From assembly GCF_001620365.2 (NCBI RefSeq), contig NZ_LQMT02000018.1, forward strand, positions 64,396-128,395: a DNA stretch of 64,000 bases. Direction: 5' to 3'. Made by a program: the position numbers and the translations under genes. Positions within the stretch are counted from its first letter, which is position 1. Each line of letters starts with the position of its first letter. This DNA is from Amycolatopsis keratiniphila subsp. keratiniphila. Its GTDB lineage: Bacteria > Actinomycetota > Actinomycetes > Mycobacteriales > Pseudonocardiaceae. Shown here in pieces: positions 36,675 through 45,303 of the stretch. The notes beneath the pieces were generated by a model. That model was not told the DNA's origin and made no database searches. It saw nothing but the letters and a program-made list of their open reading frames with translations.

Positions 36675-37766
36675 TCAGAACTTCGTGCCCAGCCAGGTCA
36701 TCGCGACCGGCCCGCCCGCCGACACCCCGCCGATGTGTTCCAGCAGCGGGAATTCCTGCCAGGTGACGTCGGCGCCGAGGGCGCGGTAGCGGTCGAGCAG
36801 GCCCTTGCCGACCGAAAGCGGGATCAGTTCGTCCAGCGACGCGTGGTACAGGAAGACCGGCGCGCCCGGTTTGGTCTTGCCCGCGAGGTTCTCGCCGAGC
36901 CGGGCTTGCCAGCGCGGGTCCGACGAAACGTTCGGCACGGTCGTGAAGTCGTTCAGCCGCGCGAAAGGCGCCGCCGCGCCGAGTTCGACGGTGCACGCTT
37001 CCTTGACCTTCGCGACGGCCCTCTCGCCCTTCGCGTTGAGCACCTCGGTGAACGGCAGTTCCGGATACGCGGTCGCGTAGCCGACTGCGGCACCGAGCAC
37101 CAGGCCGAACGCCGGACCGCCGTCGTTGAACTTCAGGACGGCGTTCAGATCCGCCGGCACCCCGCCTTCCGCGACACCGACCAGGTTGACGTCGGGGGCG
37201 TAGGACGGTTGCAGTTCGCCGGCGAACGCCGCGGCCTGGCCTCCTTGCGAGTAACCGAAAACGCCGACCGGTCCGGTCTTGGACAGGCCCGCTTCGGGGA
37301 CGTTCGACGCCGTGCGGGCGGCGTCGAGAACGGCCCGGCCCTCGGACTGGCCGACGGCGTAGGTGTGCGTGCCCGGGGTGCCGAGGCCTTCGTAGTCGGT
37401 CACGACGACCGCCCAGCCGCGCGAAAGCGCTTGGCTCATCAGGAGGACTTCGTTCTCGGACCCGTTCGTCAGCCGGGTCGACGGCGCGCAGCGGTCGCCG
37501 AGGCCGTGGGTGCCGACGGCGTAGCTGACCAGCGGGCGCGCGCCCTTCGTCCACGGTGTGTGCGGGACCAGCAGGATGCCCGACACCGTGTTCGGCTGTC
37601 CCGTCGCCGAGGTGGAGCGGTAATGGAGTTTCCAGGCCTTCGCCGGGGCGGTGGCGACGACCGGTTTGTAGTCGACCAGGTCCCCGGGCGCGCTCGGCGC
37701 GGCTTGCGCGGCGGGCGCGCCGATCAGGGTGGCTGCGAGGGCCGAGACCAGAACTGTCCGAAGCAC
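36675..37766 (-). CDS. Secreted lipase/esterase (secretory lipase, LIP family)
   Basis: A 363-residue secreted alpha/beta hydrolase. A signal peptide (1-22, ending AQA) is followed by the lipase fold with nucleophile Ser173 in VFGYSQGGQA. The catalytic Asp is probably in YHASLDELIP and the His in PLLEHIGG. It belongs to the family of fungal-type secretory lipases also common in actinobacteria. The GTG at 37766 has GGAGG 5 nt upstream. It is divergent from a TetR gene that may control it. Confidence 0.88.
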   Translation of the reverse strand: MLRTVLVSALAATLIGAPAAQAAPSAPGDLVDYKPVVATAPAKAWKLHYRSTSATGQPNTVSGILLVPHTPWTKGARPLVSYAVGTHGLGDRCAPSTRLTNGSENEVLLMSQALSRGWAVVVTDYEGLGTPGTHTYAVGQSEGRAVLDAARTASNVPEAGLSKTGPVGVFGYSQGGQAAAFAGELQPSYAPDVNLVGVAEGGVPADLNAVLKFNDGGPAFGLVLGAAVGYATAYPELPFTEVLNAKGERAVAKVKEACTVELGAAAPFARLNDFTTVPNVSSDPRWQARLGENLAGKTKPGAPVFLYHASLDELIPLSVGKGLLDRYRALGADVTWQEFPLLEHIGGVSAGGPVAMTWLGTKF

Positions 37767-37857
37767 CGTTGCCTCCAGTTTGGTAATCGAGATTTTCGCA
37801 ATGTAGGCGCTGTTGCTAGCATCTGGCAATCCCTGTTACCGAATCGGGGGAGGTCGA

Positions 37858-38478
37858 GTGGCCCGCACCTATGGCGGGGTCGCGCCCGAGCAACGGCGCG
37901 CCGAACGGCGTGAACGCCTGCTACTGGCGGCCCTGGACCTGTTCACCTCGACGGGCTACCAGCAGGCGAAGATCACCGAGTTGTGCACCCGCGCCGGCGT
38001 CTCCACGCGGAACTTCTACGAGGAGTTCGAGAGCAAGGAGAAGGTGCTGCTCACCCTGCACGAGCGCATCAACGCGCTCGCGCTGGAGCACGTCACCGGC
38101 ACCCTGGAACGGCTGGAGGACGCCGACGCGGTCACCCGGATCGGGACGCTGCTGGACGTCTTCGTCAGCACGGTCACCTCGGATCCCCGGATGCCGCGGC
38201 TGAACTACGTCGAGGCGGTCGGCGTCAGTGCCGCCTTGGAGGCGCAGCACCAGGAATGGGTCGACCGGTGGGCCGCGTTCATCGAGGCCGAGGCCCGGCA
38301 CGCCGCCGTGCACGGCGTGGCGCCCGATCGCGACTACCACCTGACGGCGATCGCGCTCGTCGGCGCGGCGACGGGTCTGCTGCGCGAGTGGCAGGCGCAC
38401 ACCCCGCCGCTGCCGGTCGCCGACGTCGCCGCCGAACTCCGGGCCCTGATGCTGGCCGCGATCACCCGGCCCGTCTGA
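37858..38478 (+). CDS. TetR family regulator, divergent from the lipase
   Basis: A 206-residue regulator with helix-turn-helix at about 38-65 (AKITELCTRAGVSTRNFYEEF) and a C-terminal effector domain. The GTG at 37858 follows GGGGGAGGTCGA. The 91-bp region shared with the lipase promoter has GGTAA and TTACC words on opposite sides but no clean operator. A role in lipid-responsive control of the lipase is inferred from position only. Confidence 0.86.
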   Translation: MARTYGGVAPEQRRAERRERLLLAALDLFTSTGYQQAKITELCTRAGVSTRNFYEEFESKEKVLLTLHERINALALEHVTGTLERLEDADAVTRIGTLLDVFVSTVTSDPRMPRLNYVEAVGVSAALEAQHQEWVDRWAAFIEAEARHAAVHGVAPDRDYHLTAIALVGAATGLLREWQAHTPPLPVADVAAELRALMLAAITRPV

Positions 38479-38489
38479 CGCCCGCCGGA

Positions 38490-38544
38490 TGTCATGAAAG
38501 GGTCGTTCAGGACGAAAAACGTCAGGAACGACCCTTTCATGACA
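38490..38544. terminator. Palindrome with 19-bp arms
   Basis: TGTCATGAAAGGGTCGTTC (38490-38508) pairs with 38526-38544; the loop has an inner GACG/CGTC stem. It is a divergent copy of the palindrome at 63933-63989. It lies between the convergent TetR and cvnD ends. Confidence 0.8.
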
Positions 38545-38557
38545 CTTGGGGCACCCG

Positions 38558-39151
38558 TCAGGAGGCGGCCGAGGCGCGACGGAAGGTGTTGTGCAGCACG
38601 GCGAGCAGGGCGTCTCGCACGGAGAGGCGCTGCCGCGCGTCGAAGGTGATCAGCGGGACGTCCTCGCTCACCGCGAGCGCCCAGCGCACGTCTTCGAGGT
38701 CGTGCTTGAGCGAGCCGTCGAAGACGTTCACCCCGACCACGAACGGCAACCCGGCCTTCTCGAAGTAGTCGACGGCCGGGTAGCAGTCGTCGAGCCGCCG
38801 GGTGTCGACGATGACGAGCGCGCCGAGCGCGCCGAGCACGAGGTCGTGCCACATGAACCCGAACCGGTCCTGTCCCGGCGTGCCGAAGAGGTACAGCTTC
38901 ACCTCTTCGTCGATGGTGATGCAGCCGAAGTCCAGCGCCACCGTGGTGGTGGTCTTCGACGGCACCTCCCCGCCGGAGCCGTCGACGGCCGCGCCGGCCG
39001 AGGTCATGGCAGCCTCGGTGGTCAGCGGTTTGATCTCGGAGATCGCGCCGACGGTGGTCGTCTTGCCGACCCCGAATCCGCCCGCGATGACGATCTTGAC
39101 CGGTGTCGGCGGCTTGGCCGGCGCCGGTTCAGCGAATTGCTTCGAGTCCAC
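38558..39151 (-). CDS. cvnD: Conservon GTPase CvnD
   Basis: A 197-residue Ras-like GTPase of the bacterial conservon family. P-loop GGFGVGKT at 24-31, G3-like GTPGQDRF, and VGVNVFDG in the G4 position. In Streptomyces conservons the GTPase works with a kinase-like sensor, a roadblock protein and a DUF742 protein as a membrane complex resembling eukaryotic G-protein signalling. The GTG at 39151 lies 23 bp inside cvnC. It is the last gene of a seven-gene operon beginning with an ABC importer. There is no cytochrome P450 (cvnE) behind it. Confidence 0.93.
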   Translation of the reverse strand: MDSKQFAEPAPAKPPTPVKIVIAGGFGVGKTTTVGAISEIKPLTTEAAMTSAGAAVDGSGGEVPSKTTTTVALDFGCITIDEEVKLYLFGTPGQDRFGFMWHDLVLGALGALVIVDTRRLDDCYPAVDYFEKAGLPFVVGVNVFDGSLKHDLEDVRWALAVSEDVPLITFDARQRLSVRDALLAVLHNTFRRASAAS

Positions 39152-39509
39152 GAATGACCCTTTCGATCATGCCGAGGTCCTGGGTGAAGGCTCCCGCCGG
39201 GCGACGGAGCACGACGTAGCCGAGTGCGGCGAGATCCGCCACGAGCACCCTGGCCACGCCGATGTGCAGGCCGAGCATCGCCGCCACTTCGGCGACGGAT
39301 TTCGTTTCCCGGCAAAGGGAAACGATCTCCCGTCGTTCGAAGGTCAGCCTCGCGTGCGAGGCCGCGCCGAGCCTGCTCGTGAGCACCTGAGCCTCGATTT
39401 CGAGCGTGCCGTCCACCGGCTGCGCGCGGCCGGCGGTGAGCAGATACGGGCGTAGCGGCGAGATGCCCTGTCCGGCGCCTCGCGGCTGGGGTACCTGATC
39501 GTCGCTCAT
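39129..39509 (-). CDS. cvnC: Conservon DUF742 protein CvnC
   Basis: A 126-residue DUF742 protein, winged-helix-like, with the family pattern RPYLLTAGRAQP and ETKSVAEVAAMLGLHIGVARVLVADLA. DUF742 proteins always accompany CvnB and CvnD. It may be a DNA-binding or scaffold component. It lies 20 bp after cvnB and overlaps cvnD by 23 bp. Confidence 0.92.
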   Translation of the reverse strand: MSDDQVPQPRGAGQGISPLRPYLLTAGRAQPVDGTLEIEAQVLTSRLGAASHARLTFERREIVSLCRETKSVAEVAAMLGLHIGVARVLVADLAALGYVVLRRPAGAFTQDLGMIERVIRGLEAIR

Positions 39510-39529
39510 TCCCTTGTCCCCTCGTCAGT

Positions 39530-39955
39530 TCAGCTGCCGACGCTCTTCTTGAGTTCCTCGATCAGCGCGGGGGTGAGCACCTCGGTGGCCCGGTTGGCGA
39601 ACATCGCCATCTCGTAGGCGATCGTGCCGAGGCTGGCCTGTTTGGTGGCGAGCACGCCGAGCGAGCAGCCGATGCTGATCGTGCAGACCAGCAGGTAGCC
39701 CTGCTCCAGCTCGATGATGATCTTGTCGGGCGAACCGAGCGGGTGGCTCTCGGAGACACCGTGCGCGAGGCCGAGCATCGCCGAGCAGATCGCGGCCAGC
39801 CGGTCGGCGTTGGCCCGTTCGAGCTCGGACGACATCGCGATCAGCAGGCCGTCGGCCGAGACGGCGATCGCGCCCATCGCGCTCGCCGTGTTCTGCGCGA
39901 AGCGCGTCACCAACCAGTTGAAGTTCCGGGCTTCGACGCTGACTCCGGTCGTCAT
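39530..39955 (-). CDS. cvnB: Conservon roadblock/LC7 protein CvnB
   Basis: A 141-residue Roadblock/LC7 domain protein (FAQNTASAMGAIAVSADGLLIAMS; QGYLLVCTISIGCSLGVLA). Members of this class act as regulators of the small GTPase, like MglB. Its ATG overlaps the CvnA stop as ATGA. It is cytosolic. Confidence 0.93.
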   Translation of the reverse strand: MTTGVSVEARNFNWLVTRFAQNTASAMGAIAVSADGLLIAMSSELERANADRLAAICSAMLGLAHGVSESHPLGSPDKIIIELEQGYLLVCTISIGCSLGVLATKQASLGTIAYEMAMFANRATEVLTPALIEELKKSVGS

Positions 39956-42567
39956 CTCTTGCTCTTCTCTCTCTGTTGCATCTCCGGGTTGACGGCTTTC
40001 TCCAACCCGTCACTGAAGGCGTCGAACGCGGCACGCTCGGCCTCGGGGTCACGCATGCCCTTGGGCTTGGTGGTGTTCAGCGCCGCCCGCGCGGTCTGGT
40101 GCCGCGCGGCCGGGCCTTTCGCCAGTCCCGGCGCCAGCTGCGCGCCGGGGACCCGCCTGGTGAGACCGCCGCGGGAAGCGGCGGGCACCGGTGTCGGGGT
40201 CGGCATGGGCGCCGGGGCGGGCGGTGCGGTGGCTTTCGCGAGTCCGGCCTCGAACCCGTCGAAGGCCGCTTTGGCCGCTTCTGGATCATGCCTGGACTTC
40301 TGCCGCGCCGGTGCTTCGGGGGCACCGGGAAGCTGCGCGCCCTTGACCCGCCGCCGCAGCCCGCCGCGGGTCTCGCCGGGGTCGGCGGCGGTGAGCGTCG
40401 GCGCGGGAGCCTGGTACACGGGCTCGGGCACCGGCGCCGGCAGGGGCGGTGGTTCCACGATCTCTCCGTCGGTCTTGCGGAACCACCGGAAATCCTTGGG
40501 CTGCCTGCCGTCGCGCGGGATCATCCCGGCGATCGCCAGCGTCGGCGGTTCGCTCGGCGCAGCCTTCAGCCGCGGCTCGGGCAGCGACGGCGGTTCGGGC
40601 TCGTCACCCGGTTCCGCGGTCGGCCACACCGGCGGCGCCGGGACGGATTTCGGCGCGGGCGGCCGGTAGGTCAGCAGATTCGGCGGGACGGTGAGCCGCG
40701 CGGTGATCCCCGCGCCCGGCTCGGTCTCGGTCAGCTCGACCTTGAGCCCGTGCCGCCGCGCGAGCCGCCCGACCACGAACAGCCCGAGCACACTGGTCGG
40801 CGCCAGTTCGAGCCGCTCGCGTTCGACCAGCCGCCGGTTCTCCTCGGCGAGCCGTTCGGCGGTCATACCGATGCCCTGGTCCACGATCACGATCAGGCAG
40901 GAGCCGTCGGGCAGGATCTTCGTGCCGACGTCCACAAAGGACTCCGGCGGGGAGAACGACGTCGCGTTCTCCAGCAGCTCGGCGAAGATCAGCACCAGAT
41001 CGGAGCCGAACGGCGACGACAGCAGGACGTCGCCCATCGAGCCGAGCCGCACCCGCTGGTAGTCCTCGATCTCCGCGAGCGCCGAACGCAGCGCGGTCGA
41101 GAGTTCGATCGGCCCGGAAATCCTTGCCTCGTCCCGGTTTCCCGAAACGACGAGCAGGTTGTCCGCGTTCCGGCGCAGGCGGGTGGAGAGGTGGTCGAGC
41201 CGGTAGAGGCTCGCCAGCAGGGCGACGTCCTGCTCGTTGCGCTCCAGCTCGTCGACCAGCGCCAGCTGCCTGCCCACCAGGTTCTGCGTGCGCTTCGCGA
41301 CGTTGGCGAACATGAGGCCGACGTTGCGCCGCGTGACGGCCTGCCGTTCCACCAGTTCGGCCGCGGTGGCCTGCACCCGGTTGAACGCCTCGGCCAGCTT
41401 GCCGAGTTCGTCCTGCGAGGACACGTCGATCGTGGCGAGCCGCGGCGCGAGTTCTTCGTCCTGCTCGGTGTCGGTGACGCGGACGAGTTCGGTGCTCGCG
41501 AGGTCCGCGACCGACGTCGCCGCCGTGGTCAGCTTCCGCAGCGGATCCGCGATCGACCGGCTGACCGCGATCGCGAGGCCACCGACCAGCAGGAACAGCA
41601 CACCGGCGCCGACACCGATCGTCCACGCCAGGTTCTGCGCCGCGTCCGCCCGCGCGGTCGCCGCGTCGGTGATGCCGGTGGTGACCGCGTCCTGCGCGAG
41701 ACGCCGCTGGTTCGACTGGGCGTCGACGGCGCCGAGGATGTCCGGCAGCAGGCTCTGCACGGCTTGCGGGCCGCGAGCTTCGGGGAGCCTGGTCTCCAGC
41801 GCGTCGACCCGGCGGCCCGTGTCGCCCTGCTCGACCGCGACGACCTGCGTGGCCTGGGTGACGTCGGCCTGCTGCACGAACCGTTCGAGGAACAGCGAAG
41901 CCTGCTGTTTCGCGTCGGCCAGCACCGGCGCGCCCGATTCGGGGGTGACCAGCACGATGATCAACGCCATCCCGCGCAACGAGTTCTCCTCGTTCGCGCG
42001 CAGCAGCGCGTCGAGCGCCGTCAGCTGCTGGGTGCCCGCCGCGTCACTGGTCTGCTGCGGCACGAGGCGGAGCGAGTTGATGACCGCGTCGATCACCGCG
42101 TGATACGTCCGCGCCACGCTGTCGAGTGAGGCACCGCGCCGCAGTGCGTTCTCCCGGATCTCGTTCAGCGACCCGATACGCACCAGCGCCGCCGCGAGCT
42201 CTTCCGGCGCGTCGGCGCTCAGCCCCGCCCGCACCTGGTTCACCGTTTCCGCGACCACGCCTTGCTGCTTCAGCATCGCCGAACTGCTCGCCGACGTGGA
42301 CGCGATGTAGTGCGCCGTCAGCAGCCGCTCGCGCTGCAGTTCCCAGGCGAGCGTGCCGAGCGCGCGGGCCTGCGACGCGACGTCGGCGGTGGTGCGGGCG
42401 GACCGGGCGTCGTCGATCTCCCCGGCGACGTAAGGCACCGACACCAGGACGACGGCGGTCAGCGGCAGCATCAGGAGCAGGTTGAGCTTGCCCCGGATGC
42501 CGAGTCTGCCCAGCAGTCCGGATCGCGACCCGCGGTCCGGCCGGGTCTTCCCGTGCCTCATGGTCAC
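39952..42567 (-). CDS. cvnA: Conservon sensor CvnA with nitrate/nitrite-sensor-like (NIT) domain and duplicated C-terminal module
   Basis: An 871-residue kinase-like membrane protein. Membrane helix at about 28-48, an all-helical extracytoplasmic NIT-like sensor at about 50-310, second helix at about 313-340, HAMP linker, a helical DHLSTRLRRNADN segment in place of a classic H-box, and an HATPase domain (LIFAELLENATSFSPP; VDQGIGM). Residues from about 640 on are proline-rich and contain two copies of a GGLxRRVxGAQL plus DPEAxxAAFDxF module. The GTG overlaps the ABC ATPase stop as GTGA behind GGGGAG, tying it to the importer. The input may be the imported anion. Confidence 0.9.
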   Translation of the reverse strand: MTMRHGKTRPDRGSRSGLLGRLGIRGKLNLLLMLPLTAVVLVSVPYVAGEIDDARSARTTADVASQARALGTLAWELQRERLLTAHYIASTSASSSAMLKQQGVVAETVNQVRAGLSADAPEELAAALVRIGSLNEIRENALRRGASLDSVARTYHAVIDAVINSLRLVPQQTSDAAGTQQLTALDALLRANEENSLRGMALIIVLVTPESGAPVLADAKQQASLFLERFVQQADVTQATQVVAVEQGDTGRRVDALETRLPEARGPQAVQSLLPDILGAVDAQSNQRRLAQDAVTTGITDAATARADAAQNLAWTIGVGAGVLFLLVGGLAIAVSRSIADPLRKLTTAATSVADLASTELVRVTDTEQDEELAPRLATIDVSSQDELGKLAEAFNRVQATAAELVERQAVTRRNVGLMFANVAKRTQNLVGRQLALVDELERNEQDVALLASLYRLDHLSTRLRRNADNLLVVSGNRDEARISGPIELSTALRSALAEIEDYQRVRLGSMGDVLLSSPFGSDLVLIFAELLENATSFSPPESFVDVGTKILPDGSCLIVIVDQGIGMTAERLAEENRRLVERERLELAPTSVLGLFVVGRLARRHGLKVELTETEPGAGITARLTVPPNLLTYRPPAPKSVPAPPVWPTAEPGDEPEPPSLPEPRLKAAPSEPPTLAIAGMIPRDGRQPKDFRWFRKTDGEIVEPPPLPAPVPEPVYQAPAPTLTAADPGETRGGLRRRVKGAQLPGAPEAPARQKSRHDPEAAKAAFDGFEAGLAKATAPPAPAPMPTPTPVPAASRGGLTRRVPGAQLAPGLAKGPAARHQTARAALNTTKPKGMRDPEAERAAFDAFSDGLEKAVNPEMQQREKSKR

Positions 42568-43352
42568 CTTTCTCCCCGGCTCCGCCCGAGATGTCCGCGG
42601 TGCTGTTCCCGGACGAGGTCTTCGATGGACGCGCGCAGCGAGACGAACTCGGGCGTGCGTTTGACCGCGAGGTCGCGTTCACCGGGCAGGTCGACCGCGA
42701 TGTCCGCGGCCACCCGGCCCGGATCCGAGGCCAGCACCACGACGCGCCCGCCGAGGAACACGGCCTCCTCGACGTCGTGGGTCACCATCAGCACGGTGGT
42801 GTGCGTGTCGGTCCAGATCCGGCGGATCAAGACCTGCATGTCCTCTTTGGTCTGGACGTCCAGCGCGCCGAAGGGTTCGTCCAGCAGCAGCACGTCGGGC
42901 TCGCACACCAGCGCCCGCGCGATCGCGACCCGCTGCTTCTGCCCGCCGGAAAGCTGTTTGGGCAACGACTTCCGCAGATGATCGAGCCCGGTCTCTTCGA
43001 GGTACCAGTCGATCCGGCGCGCCCGCTCGGCCTTGTCGAGGCTCAGCAGTTCGAGTCCGAACGCGACATTGCCCTCCACCGTGCGCCACGGGTACAGCGC
43101 GCCGTGCTGGAACACCAGCCCGCGCTCCGGGCCGGGCCCGGTCACGGCGTCGCCGTCGAGGGTGATGAGGCCTTCGGTCGGTTCGGTCAGCCCGGCGATC
43201 AGCGACAGCAGCGTCGATTTGCCGGACCCGCTCGCGCCGACCACGCAGACGAAGTCGCCGCGCGCGATGTCCAGGTCGATCCCGTCGAGCGCCCGGGTGG
43301 TCTTGCCACGGACCGTGTAGTCCTTGGCGACCGCTTTGAGCTGAAGCGTCAT
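42564..43352 (-). CDS. ABC importer ATPase, nitrate/sulfonate/taurine type
   Basis: A 262-residue ATPase of the SsuB/TauB/NrtD class: Walker A GASGSGKST, Q-loop VFQHGALYPW, signature [15 protein letters not shown], Walker B VLLLDEPFGALD and switch VTHDVEEAVFLG. It overlaps the permease stop at its start (ATGA) and cvnA at its end (GTGA). The Q-loop context LYPWRT is typical of this transporter class. It cannot be decided whether nitrate, sulfonate or another anion is carried. Confidence 0.93.
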   Translation of the reverse strand: MTLQLKAVAKDYTVRGKTTRALDGIDLDIARGDFVCVVGASGSGKSTLLSLIAGLTEPTEGLITLDGDAVTGPGPERGLVFQHGALYPWRTVEGNVAFGLELLSLDKAERARRIDWYLEETGLDHLRKSLPKQLSGGQKQRVAIARALVCEPDVLLLDEPFGALDVQTKEDMQVLIRRIWTDTHTTVLMVTHDVEEAVFLGGRVVVLASDPGRVAADIAVDLPGERDLAVKRTPEFVSLRASIEDLVREQHRGHLGRSRGER

Positions 43353-44302
43353 GCCGCCCACTTCCCGACCCTGGCCCGCAGGAGCCGCAGCGCGATGTCG
43401 ATGACCAGTCCGAGCAGGCCGATCACGATCAGCAGCGCGAAGATCCGGTCGGTCTGGGTGAACCGCTGCGCCCGCATGATCCGCAGGCCGAGCCCGGCGG
43501 TGGCGTTGATCAGTTCGGCGACCACCACGAAGTTCCACGCGGCCGCCGCGTTGACGCGGGTGGCGTCGATCATGCCGGGCAGCGCGTGCGGGACGATCAC
43601 CTTGCGCAGCACCTCGCCGCGCCGCGCGCCGAGCGTGTAGGACACGTCGAGCAGCGAACGCGGCACCCCGCGGACGGCGTCGGCGATCATCAGCGTGTTG
43701 AAGAAGACCGTGCCGAGGAACAGGACCGCGACCTTCGACGGCTCGCCGAGGCCGAGCCAGATCATCAGCAGCGGGATGAACGCGCTCGCCGGCAGGTAGC
43801 GCAGCATCGCGATGACCGGCTCGAACAGTGCCAGCCCCGCGTCGAACGTCCCCATCACGATGCCGAGCGGCACCGAGACGAGGATCGCGAGCCCGAAGCC
43901 GAGCAGCACCCGCTGGGTGGTGGCCCAGAGGTCGCTGAACAGTTCACCCGACTCGATCATCTTCACCAGCGCGTCGAACACCGCGACCGGCGTCGGCAGG
44001 AACAGGGGTTTGATCGTGCCGAGCGCGTTCAGCGTCACCCAGATCAGCAGCGGGATCACGAACGAGGCCACCGCCAGCGTCCACCGCCAGCGCGCGGGGA
44101 TCGGCGTCCGGAGCGAGAACAGCGGGGAGGCGTTCGGCTTCAGGCCCGCCCGGCGGGGCAGCGGCGACCAGTCCGGTCGCGTGCCGCGCCGCTCTTCCTG
44201 CGCCTCGGCGAGCCGCTGCTCGTCTTCGAGACGGCGTGCCTCGGCCTCGTCAGCGGCGTCCGTCCGCTGAGCGGCCCGGCCCGTCGCGTCCGTGGCGCTC
44301 AC
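43349..44302 (-). CDS. ABC importer permease, nitrate/sulfonate/taurine type
   Basis: A 317-residue permease of the SsuC/TauC class with six helices and the EAA loop (SYTLGARRGEVLRKVIVPHALPGMI). An unusual N-terminal cytoplasmic extension of about 70 residues is rich in Glu, Arg and Ala and probably forms a coiled coil (ADEAEARRLEDEQRLAEAQE); most family members lack it. The GTG at 44302 overlaps the binding-protein stop. The extension could contact the signalling partners encoded downstream (inference). Confidence 0.9.
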   Translation of the reverse strand: MSATDATGRAAQRTDAADEAEARRLEDEQRLAEAQEERRGTRPDWSPLPRRAGLKPNASPLFSLRTPIPARWRWTLAVASFVIPLLIWVTLNALGTIKPLFLPTPVAVFDALVKMIESGELFSDLWATTQRVLLGFGLAILVSVPLGIVMGTFDAGLALFEPVIAMLRYLPASAFIPLLMIWLGLGEPSKVAVLFLGTVFFNTLMIADAVRGVPRSLLDVSYTLGARRGEVLRKVIVPHALPGMIDATRVNAAAAWNFVVVAELINATAGLGLRIMRAQRFTQTDRIFALLIVIGLLGLVIDIALRLLRARVGKWAA

Positions 44303-45303
44303 TTCACCGCCTTGACGTACTGGTCGTCGAACAGCCCGTCGAAGTTCGGCGGGGTCTGGGCGAGCCCGTTGGCGACGATGAATTCGGCGATCTTGCCCGC
44401 CTGGAAGTTGAGGTGGGCCGGGGTGACGCCGGGGGTGAACGCGTCGAGGTTCTGCTGCTTGGTGAAGATCGTGGTGCCCGCGTCGTAGGACTTGTACTCG
44501 TCGACCGACACCGCGCCGCGTTTCGCCATGATCTTCACGGCCTCTTCGCGGTTCTGCTTGATCCAGTCGATGGTCTCGAACCAGGTGTTCACCAGCGCCT
44601 GGACCTCCTTCTTGCGCTCCTTCGACATCTGCTCGGAGACGACGAGGTGGTCCGGGATGGCGCCGGGGAACTCGGCCGACGTCGCGATGGCGCGGCTGCC
44701 GGGGCGCTCGAGCGCCTTCGAGGTGAAGGGGGCGAAGGCGGCGACGGCGTCGACCTGCTCGCCGACGAACGCGGCCGCGGCGGCGTCGGTCAGCAGCGGG
44801 ACGATTTCGACGTCCTTCTCGGTCAGCTTCGCCTCCTGCAGCGCGAGCAGCAGCAGGTAGTGGTCGACGGTGCCCTGCTCGACGGCGATCTTCTTGCCCT
44901 TGAGGTCGGCGACGCCGGTGATGCCCTGGCGGGCGATGATCTTGTCGTTGCCGGTCGAGTTGTCGTTGACCAGCACCACCGACAGTTTCGCGCCACCGCT
45001 GACCGAGGCGAGGGTGTCGTTCAGGGTCTGGCTGTTGGCGTCGATCGCGCCCGAGGAGAGGGCGTTGATGCTCTCGGTGTAGCTGTCGAACCACTTCAGG
45101 TCGACGTTCACGCCGTTCTTCTCGAAGAGGCCCTTCTCCTGGGCGACCGCCCACGGGAACCACCCCGGCCAGGCGCTGTAACCGATGGTGACCTTGGTAC
45201 CGGAGGCGGCCGTACTGTCGGAACAAGCCGAAAGGGCGGTCACGCCCGCCAGCGAAAGGGCGCACAACAACGCCGTCAGCAGACGGCGGGAACGGGAAAT
45301 CAC
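44299..45303 (-). CDS. Substrate-binding lipoprotein of nitrate/sulfonate/taurine-type ABC importer
   Basis: A 334-residue lipoprotein with lipobox LSAC (Cys about 26). The mature part is an NMT1/SsuA-like solute-binding protein (VTIGYSAWPGWFPWAVAQEKG; SGAIDANSQTLND). The GTG at 45303 has AGGAG 6 nt upstream; a longer frame from 45432 lacks a ribosome site. It is the first gene of the seven-gene operon. Its fold accepts small anions such as sulfonates, nitrate or thiamine precursors; the ligand is not predictable by eye. Confidence 0.9.
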   Translation of the reverse strand: MISRSRRLLTALLCALSLAGVTALSACSDSTAASGTKVTIGYSAWPGWFPWAVAQEKGLFEKNGVNVDLKWFDSYTESINALSSGAIDANSQTLNDTLASVSGGAKLSVVLVNDNSTGNDKIIARQGITGVADLKGKKIAVEQGTVDHYLLLLALQEAKLTEKDVEIVPLLTDAAAAAFVGEQVDAVAAFAPFTSKALERPGSRAIATSAEFPGAIPDHLVVSEQMSKERKKEVQALVNTWFETIDWIKQNREEAVKIMAKRGAVSVDEYKSYDAGTTIFTKQQNLDAFTPGVTPAHLNFQAGKIAEFIVANGLAQTPPNFDGLFDDQYVKAVK

